This document shows positions 6,719 through 12,592 of a stretch of 12,592 bases of DNA, piece after piece. The notes under the pieces were generated by a model that was not told the origin of the DNA, did no database searches, and saw nothing but the letters and a program-made list of their open reading frames with translations. Numbering within the stretch: the first letter of the stretch is position 1; each line of letters starts with the position of its first letter. Both the position numbers and the translations under genes were made by a program. The stretch comes from an uncultured bacterium (GTDB lineage Bacteria > Actinomycetota > Coriobacteriia > Coriobacteriales > Coriobacteriaceae). The stretch covers positions 1-12,592 of the forward strand of contig CAJMRR010000052.1 in assembly GCA_905215835.1 (NCBI GenBank). The letters are read 5' to 3'.

Positions 6719-6913
6719 ATCTGGGGAAGCGCAGAGTACGAGATTCGGTTCGCTGGGTGTTATATCGGTTCGGCCCCGTCCTCGGACCGATCATTTCTCA
6801 ACACGACACTACTCAGATGTTTATCATTTAAAACGCTCTAATTTTACAAGCGGGGCGACTTTTAATTTTATCTTTCTCGAACTTTTCAATAACTCAATAG
6901 AGATACTTAGGTG

Positions 6914-6939
6914 TTGACTATACTTTCTTTTATACTCAA
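6914..6939. promoter_or_regulatory. Candidate GntR autoregulatory operator and promoter
   Basis: TTGACTATA (6914-6922) and TATACTCAA (6931-6939) form a 9-bp inverted repeat with one mismatch around an 8-base spacer. TATACT occurs twice (6919-6924 and 6931-6936) and TTGACT once, so a promoter probably overlaps the repeat. It ends 21 bases before the GntR start codon. GntR-family regulators often bind such dyads at their own promoter; that this one does is inferred. Confidence 0.5.
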
Positions 6940-6960
6940 TCAAGTTGGAAAGGAGGTTCC

Positions 6961-7680
6961 TTGATTCCCAAATACGAGGCGATAGCTGCAGATATTCGTC
7001 GAAGTATTGAGGATGGCGCTCTTAAACCGGGCGACAAGCTTCCCACCGTCGTTGAGTTCTGTGAGCTCTATAGCGTTTCCAAAATCACCGTCAAACGAGC
7101 GATTGAGCAGATCACCGAGGAAGGCCTTATTACCAGCCGGCGCGGATCGGGCACCTACGTCAAGGACACGGCGGGGCTTCCCGGCCAGGTGTTTTTTCAA
7201 GGCAAGAACGACCGTGCCCAAGGCTTTTCGTACGAGCATCGCGGGGAGAAAGTGACCTCGGTGGTCTACGATTTCTCGATCGTCAATCCACCGGCAGAGG
7301 TTGCGACCCAGCTGGGAATGGCCGAGGATGACTTCGCCTATCACATCGTGCGCGTGCGCCAGGTCGACGAGAAGCCCATCGTCATCGAGTACACCTATAT
7401 GCCGCTCGAACTGATCCCGGGCCTTAAAAAGAAGGACCTGTACGGATCGGTCTACGGCTTTATCCGCGAGCAATGCGGGCTGAAGATTTCGAGCTTCCAT
7501 CGCACCATCCGCGCCGTGGCGGCAACCGAGGAAGAAGCCGAGCGCCTGGATACCAAACCCGGCTCTCCCCTGCTCGAACTCAACCAGATTGGCTTCTTGG
7601 ATAGCGGCACCGCGTTTGAATATTCTATCTCGCACAACGTAGGCGACCGCTTTGAGCTGCACAACGTAACGCTGGCCTAG
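6961..7680 (+). CDS. GntR-family transcriptional regulator, HutC subfamily (UTRA domain)
   Basis: 239-residue DNA-binding regulator. The winged helix-turn-helix occupies about residues 3-68 (KYEAIAADIRRSIEDG, KLPT, VSKITVKRAIEQI, wing RRGSGTYV at 60-67). The ligand-sensing UTRA domain fills about 85-235, including YHIVRVRQVDEKPIVIEYTYMP-type strands and the terminal FEYSISHNVGDRFEL. The start is TTG at 6961-6963, chosen because AAAGGAGG lies just upstream (6949-6956) and MIPKYEAIAADI aligns with the usual N-terminus; no ATG fits. UTRA proteins usually sense phosphorylated sugars or related metabolites. The neighbours manA (72 bases downstream, same strand) and glk (divergent) suggest a hexose phosphate ligand, but the effector cannot be read from the sequence. 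Confidence 0.92.
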   Translation: MIPKYEAIAADIRRSIEDGALKPGDKLPTVVEFCELYSVSKITVKRAIEQITEEGLITSRRGSGTYVKDTAGLPGQVFFQGKNDRAQGFSYEHRGEKVTSVVYDFSIVNPPAEVATQLGMAEDDFAYHIVRVRQVDEKPIVIEYTYMPLELIPGLKKKDLYGSVYGFIREQCGLKISSFHRTIRAVAATEEEAERLDTKPGSPLLELNQIGFLDSGTAFEYSISHNVGDRFELHNVTLA

Positions 7681-7752
7681 TTTTGTAATCCGGTGGGTGC
7701 TCGTTTTGAGCTGTCTTACGCGGCACCCGCACAACCTTATGGGAGTATGCAC

Positions 7753-8682
7753 ATGTCCGATTTGATTAAACTCACGCCGATCTTCCACGAGAAGATCTGG
7801 GGCGGCCGCCAGTTGGAGACCGTGTTTGGCTACGACATTCCCGAGGGTCCCATCGGTGAGTGCTGGGCCATCTCGGCCCATCCCAACGGCGACTGCCAGA
7901 TTGCGGAGGGACCGTACGCCGGCCACACGCTGTCGTGGCTGTGGGCCGAGCACCGCGAGCTCTTTGGCAACTGCGAGGGCAAGGAGTTCCCGTTGCTCAT
8001 CAAGATTCTGGACGCCAAGGACGACCTTTCGATCCAGATTCATCCCAACGACGAGTACGCCGCCAAGCACGAGAACGGCAGCCTGGGCAAAACCGAGTGC
8101 TGGTATGTACTGGACTGCGAGCCCGGTGCCACGATCATCGTCGGCCAGCGCGCGCACGACCGCGCCGAGGCCGCGCAGATGATCGAGGGGGGCCGTTGGG
8201 ACGAGATGCTCAACGTGCTGCCGATTCACAAGGGAGACTTTTTCCAGATCGACTCCGGCACCGTTCACGCCATCAAGACCGGCACGCTGATTCTGGAGAC
8301 GCAGCAGTCGAGCGACGTGACATATCGCCTGTACGACTACGACCGCCCCGGCACCGACGGAAAGCTGCGCCCGCTGCACATTGAGCAGAGCCTCGACTGC
8401 ATCGACTTTGATGCTCAGGCTCCGACCGACGGCACGGTGACCGCGCCCGAGGTGGACGGCGTGACCGAGCTCGAGTCCAACCCCTGCTACACCGTCGATC
8501 GCGTGCGCGTCAACGGCAGGACCCTCGACCAGCGCTGGCCCTTCATGTGCCTGTCGGTCATCGACGGCGAAGGCACCGTCTGCGGCGACCCCGTCCACAA
8601 GGGAAGCCACCTGCTGGCCCCGAGCACCGTCAGCTCCATCGACCTCGAAGGCAAGATGGAACTGATCATCAGCCACCTCTAG
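7753..8682 (+). CDS. manA: Mannose-6-phosphate isomerase, class I
   Basis: 309-residue zinc enzyme that interconverts mannose 6-phosphate and fructose 6-phosphate, linking mannose to glycolysis and to GDP-mannose supply. Class I landmarks: PIFHEKIWGG (10-18), zinc ligands in IQIHPND (His97), GKTECWYVLD (Glu115) and SGTVHAI (His172), and the active-site arginine in TYRLYDYDR (Arg192). The size matches the short Bacillus-type form of about 315 residues. I use the ATG at 7753-7755, seven bases after GGGAG. Upstream in-frame starts (GTG at 7693, and an ATG two codons earlier that is too close to the ribosome binding site) are less likely. It is probably cotranscribed with the GntR gene 72 bases upstream, and a hairpin terminator follows 27 bases after the stop. 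Confidence 0.95.
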   Translation: MSDLIKLTPIFHEKIWGGRQLETVFGYDIPEGPIGECWAISAHPNGDCQIAEGPYAGHTLSWLWAEHRELFGNCEGKEFPLLIKILDAKDDLSIQIHPNDEYAAKHENGSLGKTECWYVLDCEPGATIIVGQRAHDRAEAAQMIEGGRWDEMLNVLPIHKGDFFQIDSGTVHAIKTGTLILETQQSSDVTYRLYDYDRPGTDGKLRPLHIEQSLDCIDFDAQAPTDGTVTAPEVDGVTELESNPCYTVDRVRVNGRTLDQRWPFMCLSVIDGEGTVCGDPVHKGSHLLAPSTVSSIDLEGKMELIISHL

Positions 8683-8708
8683 ATCGCAACAACAACCAAA
8701 ACGCAACA

Positions 8709-8742
8709 AGGGGCTCCCCCGTTCATCAACGGAGGAGCCCCT
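8709..8742. terminator. Terminator hairpin between convergent manA and pcrA
   Basis: 15-bp stem (8709-8723 with 8728-8742) and a 4-base loop. The single imperfect pair is C·A on the plus strand and G·U on the minus strand. The plus-strand tail is poor in T; the minus-strand tail reads TGTTGCGTTTTGG. Its position suits manA best, but it can serve both converging transcripts. Confidence 0.7.
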
Positions 8743-8821
8743 ACTCGTATCTACATTTCAGCCCACCCGGTTCTCCAAATCAAAAAGCGGACGAGCGGAG
8801 CGGCGTTCGCAAGCAACGTTA

Positions 8822-8962
8822 CCCAAGGACCTGGGCGGGCGTATGGGACAACATCGATCGCGAGTTCCGCACGCAAAGGAGAGCACTTAATGTGCTCTCC
8901 GTCTTGCGCAGGACTGCCCGAGCAGGCGATGTTGCCCCATACGCCCGCCCAGGTCCGCCGGG
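8822..8962 (-). other. Long composite hairpin directly after pcrA
   Basis: A 141-base structure that begins one base after the pcrA stop codon. The closing stem pairs 30 bases, 8827-8856 with 8927-8956, with a single imperfection (A·C on plus, U·G on minus), plus CCC/GGG just outside (8822-8824 and 8960-8962). The interior is mostly paired as well (for example CGCAA 8872-8876 with TTGCG 8904-8908), and the tip is a perfect 9-bp hairpin GGAGAGCAC/GTGCTCTCC (8878-8886 and 8892-8900) with a 5-base loop. The wobble pairs all favour minus-strand RNA. It may be a 3' UTR element, a small RNA, or a MITE-like insertion; no target duplication or U-tract was seen. Confidence 0.75.
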
Positions 8963-8963
8963 A

Positions 8964-11864
8964 TCACGACAGCTTGACGATCGGTGCAAAACCTTTCATT
9001 AGCTTTTTGGTCTGGCCGGTCTTTTCGAATTGGACCTCGATCATGTCTCCGGCGACCGAGATCACGGTGCCCGTGCCAAAGGTCTTGTGGCTCACGGTAT
9101 CGCCCGCGGCAAAGTCCTGCGATGCGCTGGCACGATCGACCTTGCGCTCCACCGTCGGGGACACCTTGGAAGACGGCTTTTTGGCTCGCGACGCGCCCGA
9201 ACCAAAAGTCGAGGCAACACGGCCGGCGTCAGGCGAAACCCCACGATGGCGCTCGGTCCCGTAACTGCTGCCGCCAAAGAAATCGTCAAAGCTCGATCCG
9301 CCGCGCGAACCGGAACCGCCGGTCGAGCGCGTATGCGAGCCAAACACCTTGCCGCCGTACATATCCGAGCCCATGCCCGAGCCAAAGGTGCCGTGACGGT
9401 CGCCGCGCTTCTCCCAGCCCGTGCCCTCAAAACCGGCAGAACCGATGCCGCTAAACTCGATATCCTCAAACGGAATCTCGTTGAGGAAGCGCGAGCGCGG
9501 GTTGGCAGAGGTCGAGCCGTAGGTGCGACGCGTGGCCGCATAGGTCAGGAACAGGCGCTTGCGAGCACGCGTGATGGCGACGTAGGCCAAGCGACGCTCC
9601 TCCTCGAGCTTGCCCGGATCGTCACTACCGCCAAAGTCGTGCACGTGCGGGAAGATACCCTCCTCCATGCCGGCCACGAACACCGCCGGGAACTCCAGGC
9701 CCTTGGCGGAGTGGATGGTCATCATGGTAATGGCATGCGTCTCGCCGGCCAGGGAATCCAAGTCGGAGCGCAGGGCCAGCCACTCCATGAGCGCCGGCAG
9801 CGCCTTACAGGTGAGCGGACCGTAGGTGCGCTCGATCTCGTCGGCATGCACGGCACCCGCCGGCATCTCCGTCGGCGCGGCATACGCGTTGCCCGCGATG
9901 GCGGCGGCCAGGGCATCCTGCGGAGACAGCGCCGGAGCGGCCAAGCTATCGAGCGGATTGGAGCCCGCGGCGTCACGCGCGCCAACGAGCGCCTCAAACG
10001 AGGATACCGGGGCAGATGGCCCCGGTTCGGGCGCAGGCGCGCTCACCACGACAGGCTCGGGCTCGGCGCTAGCAGGCACATCGGCAACACCGGCAGCGCG
10101 CAGCTCTTCCAAGCTCTCGAGCGTACCTTCGATATCCTCGTGCGTCTCCTCAAATTCGGCGGCGACGCCCAGGAATTCCTGGATGTTCTCGGCGCGGCTC
10201 TCGGACTCCATGGTGCCCTCGGCGCGGAAAGCCTGCAGCAGGCCCGTCTTATCGACGATCATCTCGACGACGTCCTTGAGCTCGCCGTCCATGCGGCGAC
10301 CCTCGCGCACCAGCGCCACAAAGCTCGACAGGCCGTTGCGCACCTTGGCGCTAAACATGCCCGTCTCGGCTGTTGCGATCTCGCAGGCTTGGAAGAACGA
10401 GCAACGGTTGTCGCGCGCCAGCTGCTCAATCTTTTGGATCGAGGTGGAGCCGATGCCGCGGCGCGGCGTGTTGATAACGCGCTTGACGCTCATATCGTCT
10501 GCCGGGTTCACGATCATCTTGAGGTAGGCCATGACGTCGCGGATCTCGGCACGGTCGAAGAATCGCGTGCCGCCCACGATCTTGTAGGGCACGCCTGCGC
10601 GCAGGAACATATCTTCGAGGATACGCGACTGGGCGTTGGTGCGGTAGAACACAGCGATATCGTCGTAACTCGTGCCCTTGGAGTGCAGCTTTTCGATCTC
10701 GCCGGCAATCCAGCGGCCCTCGTCGCGCTCATCGCTTGCCTGGAAGGCCTGGATCTTCTCGCCGTCGCCCTCGGCCGTAAACAGACGCTTGTCCTTGCGT
10801 TGCGAGTTGTGGCGCACCACGGCGTTGGCGGCGCTCAGGATATGACCCGTAGAGCGGTAGTTCTGCTCCAGCTTAACGGTCTTGCAGTTTTTAAAGTCCT
10901 TCTCAAAGTCCAGGATGTTGGTGATGTCGGCGCCGCGCCAGCTATAAATGGACTGGTCATCGTCGCCTACGACCATGAGGTTTTGGTACTTGGCGGCCAG
11001 CAGGTTGGCGATCTCGTACTGGACGTGGTTGGTGTCCTGATACTCGTCGACGCTAATGTAGCGGAAACGCTCTTGGTACTTATCGAGCACCTCGGGGCGG
11101 GTGCGCAGCAGCTCAAGCGTGCGCACGAGCAGGTCGTCGAAGTCCATAGCGTTGGCGGCGCGCAGGCGGCGTTCCAGCTCCAGGTAGACCTGCGCGGCCT
11201 TTTTGTCGTTGGGGCTGTCGGCGGATTTGAGCATGTCCTCGGGGCCGATCATGGCGTTTTTGGCCGAACTGATCTTGCTGCGGATCATATTGATGGGGAA
11301 TTGCTTTTGCTCGATACCGAGCGCCTGCATAATATCGCGCACCATGCGCTTGGAATCGTCGTCATCGTAGATGGTGAACTGACCGGTGTAGCCCAGCAGA
11401 TCAGCGTCCTCGCGCAGCATACGCACGCACATGGCATGGAAGGTGCACACCCACATGCCACGGGTGCCGCTGGGAATGAGCGCCGCCAGACGCTCACGCA
11501 TCTCGGCCGCGGCCTTGTTGGTAAACGTGATGGCAAGGATCTGCCAGGGCTTAACACCCAGGTCGCCGAGCATATGTGCGATGCGGAAGGTCAAGACGCG
11601 GGTCTTGCCCGAGCCGGCGCCGGCAAGGACCAGCAACGGACCCTCGGTGGTCAGGACCGCCTCGCGCTGGGCGGGATTAAGGCTGTCGAGGTCGACGAGC
11701 GGCTTGGCGGGTTTGGGTGCCGGCGCGGGAGCGTCGTAGATGTCGAGCGGGACGAGCTCGGGCTCCGGCGCAGCGGGGGCGGTGTATGCATCGAGCGGCA
11801 CGGGTTCCGGCGTGGGCGGCACGGGTACCGCGGCGTTCTTTTCCCAGGGCAAGGGCTGGGTCAT
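8964..11864 (-). CDS. pcrA: ATP-dependent DNA helicase PcrA/UvrD (superfamily 1A)
   Basis: 966-residue 3'-5' helicase for nucleotide excision repair, plasmid or phage replication and removal of proteins from DNA. Residues 1-58 are a Pro/Ala-rich tail. The helicase core follows with motif I AGAGSGKT (81-88), Ia TFTNKAAAEM (113-122), II VDEYQDT (272-278), III GDDDQSIYSWRGA (300-312), IV QNYRST (334-339), V TIHSAKGLEFPAVF (716-729) and VI VAITRARKR (762-770). An Ala/Pro/Glu-rich insert at about 590-685 breaks the 2B/2A region. After a Gly/Ser-rich linker (805-915) comes the usual C-terminal Tudor-like fold (918-966, GDTVSHKTFGTGTV), which in relatives contacts RNA polymerase. The ATG at 11862-11864 has GAGGAG upstream; an upstream in-frame extension to 11948 lacks support. 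It is longer than the Bacillus protein because of the tail, insert and linker. Confidence 0.96.
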   Translation of the reverse strand: MTQPLPWEKNAAVPVPPTPEPVPLDAYTAPAAPEPELVPLDIYDAPAPAPKPAKPLVDLDSLNPAQREAVLTTEGPLLVLAGAGSGKTRVLTFRIAHMLGDLGVKPWQILAITFTNKAAAEMRERLAALIPSGTRGMWVCTFHAMCVRMLREDADLLGYTGQFTIYDDDDSKRMVRDIMQALGIEQKQFPINMIRSKISSAKNAMIGPEDMLKSADSPNDKKAAQVYLELERRLRAANAMDFDDLLVRTLELLRTRPEVLDKYQERFRYISVDEYQDTNHVQYEIANLLAAKYQNLMVVGDDDQSIYSWRGADITNILDFEKDFKNCKTVKLEQNYRSTGHILSAANAVVRHNSQRKDKRLFTAEGDGEKIQAFQASDERDEGRWIAGEIEKLHSKGTSYDDIAVFYRTNAQSRILEDMFLRAGVPYKIVGGTRFFDRAEIRDVMAYLKMIVNPADDMSVKRVINTPRRGIGSTSIQKIEQLARDNRCSFFQACEIATAETGMFSAKVRNGLSSFVALVREGRRMDGELKDVVEMIVDKTGLLQAFRAEGTMESESRAENIQEFLGVAAEFEETHEDIEGTLESLEELRAAGVADVPASAEPEPVVVSAPAPEPGPSAPVSSFEALVGARDAAGSNPLDSLAAPALSPQDALAAAIAGNAYAAPTEMPAGAVHADEIERTYGPLTCKALPALMEWLALRSDLDSLAGETHAITMMTIHSAKGLEFPAVFVAGMEEGIFPHVHDFGGSDDPGKLEEERRLAYVAITRARKRLFLTYAATRRTYGSTSANPRSRFLNEIPFEDIEFSGIGSAGFEGTGWEKRGDRHGTFGSGMGSDMYGGKVFGSHTRSTGGSGSRGGSSFDDFFGGSSYGTERHRGVSPDAGRVASTFGSGASRAKKPSSKVSPTVERKVDRASASQDFAAGDTVSHKTFGTGTVISVAGDMIEVQFEKTGQTKKLMKGFAPIVKLS

Positions 11865-11925
11865 GGGCGACTCCTCATCTGACGGACGGCGCGCCTGCGG
11901 GCGGCGCCATAGTTTGAGCCGTACC

Positions 11926-11956
11926 AGTATACCGAGCCGCGCGGACACCGGCGCAA
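11926..11956 (-). promoter_or_regulatory. Probable pcrA promoter
   Basis: On the minus strand TATACT (11926-11931) stands 61 bases before the start codon, with TTGCGC (11951-11956) 19 bases upstream as a weak -35. The -10 matches the sigma70-type consensus at five of six positions; the spacer is longer than ideal. Confidence 0.4.
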
Positions 11957-12002
11957 ATCACACCACGACTCCGTGCGCCACCGTCAGGCCCGCCCAGCGG
12001 AT

Positions 12003-12069
12003 TTGGCGCAATGGGGTCAGGTTAGTCTGCACCACATTGGTGCAAAGAAACCTGGCCCCATTGCACCAA
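12003..12069. repeat. REP-like double-hairpin element
   Basis: Outer arms of 21 bases (12003-12023 and 12049-12069) pair with two imperfections, one wobble on each strand. Inside sits a perfect 7-bp hairpin TGCACCA/TGGTGCA (12028-12034 and 12038-12044) with loop CAT. The unit TTGGTGCAA or a one-base variant therefore occurs four times in alternating orientation, and the arms carry GGGGTCAGGTT / AACCTGGCCCC. This resembles REP palindromes associated with REP-associated tyrosine transposases. No transposase gene is in the window. Confidence 0.65.
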
Positions 12070-12104
12070 TCACGGAGCCACCGATGTCATGGCAACGGTA
12101 GCGA

Positions 12105-12204
12105 GCGGCGGCCAGGGCGAACAAATTGGCATGAAAAGGGGGCGGCATAGACCTTTTGGTCATGCCACCCCCTTTGAATGACAAGTTGTCGCCCTGGCCG
12201 CCGC
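12105..12204 (-). other. Long composite hairpin after uppP
   Basis: The outer stem is 16 perfect GC-rich base pairs (12105-12120 with 12189-12204), the middle section is partly paired, and the tip is the 12135-12175 hairpin. It begins 15 bases after the uppP stop codon. The layout copies that of the structure after pcrA, but the sequences differ. Confidence 0.7.
12135..12175 (-). terminator. Terminator hairpin of uppP
   Basis: On the minus strand an AAAGGGGGTGGCAT-type arm (12175-12158) pairs with 12153-12135: 18 positions with one G·U and one bulge, a four-A loop, then CTTTTCATG. The imperfect pair is C·A on the plus strand, so the hairpin suits minus-strand RNA. It forms the tip of the larger 12105-12204 inverted repeat. 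Confidence 0.7.
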
Positions 12205-12219
12205 GCAGCGTCGACTAAG

Positions 12220-12592
12220 TTAGAGGCCGAGCATCGGCTCCAGAACGAAGAAGTATGCGAGCACTACGATGCCCAGGATGATGCGGTAGGCACCGAAGCA
12301 CTTGAAGTCGTGACGGCGGACGAAGCCCATGAGCCACTTGATGGCGATGAGCGAAACCACAAAGGCCACAACGCAGCCCACGCCCAGGATAGCGACCTCG
12401 TTGGCACCGAACGTGCCGCCCTTGATGAAGTACTTGACCAGCTTGAGCGCACTCGCGCCAAACATGACCGGGATGGCCAGGAAGAACGTAAACTTGGACG
12501 CCACCGAACGCGTGCAGCCCAAAAGCAGGCCGCCGATGATGGTAGAACCGGAGCGAGACGTACCAGGCACCAGCGAAAGCACCTGGAAGCAG
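12220..12592 (-). CDS. uppP: Undecaprenyl-diphosphatase UppP/BacA (5' end beyond window)
   Basis: C-terminal part, about 124 residues, of the membrane phosphatase that converts undecaprenyl diphosphate to the monophosphate, recycling the lipid carrier for peptidoglycan and giving bacitracin resistance. The frame runs unbroken into the right edge. The diagnostic catalytic motif LVPGTSRSGST is near the visible start, and at least three hydrophobic helices follow (ASKFTFFLAIPVMFGASAL, VAILGVGCVVAFVVSLIAI, IILGIVVLAYFFVL), ending EPMLGL as in other family members. The GTG at 12580-12582 is an internal valine, not a start, since the residues before it (CFQ) continue the family motif. The N-terminal Glu-rich motif is beyond the window. 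The composite hairpin 12105-12204 follows the stop. Confidence 0.95.
   Translation of the reverse strand, partial: CFQVLSLVPGTSRSGSTIIGGLLLGCTRSVASKFTFFLAIPVMFGASALKLVKYFIKGGTFGANEVAILGVGCVVAFVVSLIAIKWLMGFVRRHDFKCFGAYRIILGIVVLAYFFVLEPMLGL

Larger units (their letters stand above)
6625..6960. promoter_or_regulatory. Divergent control region between glk and the GntR gene
   Basis: 336 bases without a gene. Near glk it holds the 6679-6718 dyad. In the middle it has two direct copies of TCGGTTCG (6745-6752 and 6765-6772, 20 bases apart) and an inverted partner CGGACCGAT (6783-6791), which can form a 9-bp hairpin with 6764-6772. TATAAC on the minus strand (6759-6764) could be a glk -10 box, but no -35 was found. 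The right half is AT-rich and ends in the candidate GntR operator (6914-6939). Confidence 0.5.

Noticed and set aside
7693..7752. Upstream GTG start adding 20 residues to manA
   Set aside because: The ribosome binding site GGGAG lies after it, seven bases before the ATG at 7753.
6940..8709. 589-codon minus-strand open frame opposite the GntR gene and manA
   Set aside because: It is the antisense of two well-recognised genes and has no motif of its own.
8822..8962. 6S RNA gene
   Set aside because: The stem-bubble-stem outline is suggestive, but the closing stem is far too perfect and no known 6S sequence feature was recognised; reported only as an unexplained hairpin.
9030..11882. 950-codon open frame on the plus strand opposite pcrA
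   Set aside because: It is a GC-rich antisense shadow: composition is His/Gly/Ala/Arg-rich, no family motif is seen, and pcrA on the other strand carries every helicase motif.
11865..11948. Upstream start adding 28 residues to pcrA
   Set aside because: The extension runs through the likely -10 box and has no ribosome binding site, whereas the ATG at 11862-11864 has GAGGAG.
12220..12582. UppP fragment as a complete 120-residue gene starting at GTG 12582
   Set aside because: The frame stays open to the window edge and the preceding residues continue the family motif, so the GTG is an internal valine.

Overview
The window looks like chromosomal DNA from a high-GC actinobacterium of the Coriobacteriia, most likely a Collinsella-type gut anaerobe. 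This is inferred from codon use, from the mix of genes (a type Ic-like aspartate aminotransferase, a Mn-dependent pyrophosphatase, a ROK glucokinase, a UvrD/PcrA helicase with Ala/Pro-rich linkers), and from strong AAGGAG-type ribosome binding sites. No database search was run. No rRNA, tRNA, CRISPR array, insertion sequence or phage gene was seen.

Layout, left to right. Minus strand: a TatA/TatB-family translocase subunit cut by the left edge (1-399), a single-domain STAS anti-sigma-factor antagonist (553-867) and an aspartate aminotransferase (919-2223). A small conserved-looking plus-strand gene of unknown function (2373-2627) is followed by an AT-richer gene-free stretch ending in a perfect 14-bp terminator hairpin (2871-2908). 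Minus strand again: the Na+/H+ antiporter nhaA (3000-4358), whose leader contains an intrinsic terminator just before the ribosome binding site; the pyrophosphatase ppaC (4626-5549); and a ROK glucokinase (5671-6624). A 336-bp divergent control region separates glucokinase from a plus-strand pair, a GntR/UTRA regulator (6961-7680) and mannose-6-phosphate isomerase manA (7753-8682). Convergent to manA is the helicase pcrA (8964-11864, minus). The right edge holds the C-terminal part of undecaprenyl-diphosphatase uppP (12220-12592, minus).

The genes are mostly housekeeping. Glucokinase and ManA feed glucose and mannose 6-phosphate into glycolysis and share an intergenic control region with the GntR regulator, so together they look like a small hexose-use module. 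NhaA handles Na+/H+ homeostasis, PpaC removes pyrophosphate, PcrA serves DNA repair and replication, and UppP recycles the lipid carrier for the cell wall.

The most unusual content is non-coding. (1) The nhaA leader has the layout of an attenuator or riboswitch: a strong terminator of its own, about 140 nt downstream of the ppaC terminator, then a second hairpin touching the Shine-Dalgarno sequence. (2) Directly after the pcrA and uppP stop codons lie two long composite hairpins (about 140 and 100 nt) in which a terminator-like hairpin is nested inside a long GC-rich inverted repeat. (3) A 67-bp double hairpin upstream of pcrA carries the GGGGTCAGGTT-type core seen in REP elements linked to tyrosine transposases. 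(4) A 13-bp segment in the gene-free stretch can pair with the loop of the 2871-2908 terminator. None of these could be tested here by folding or homology search.
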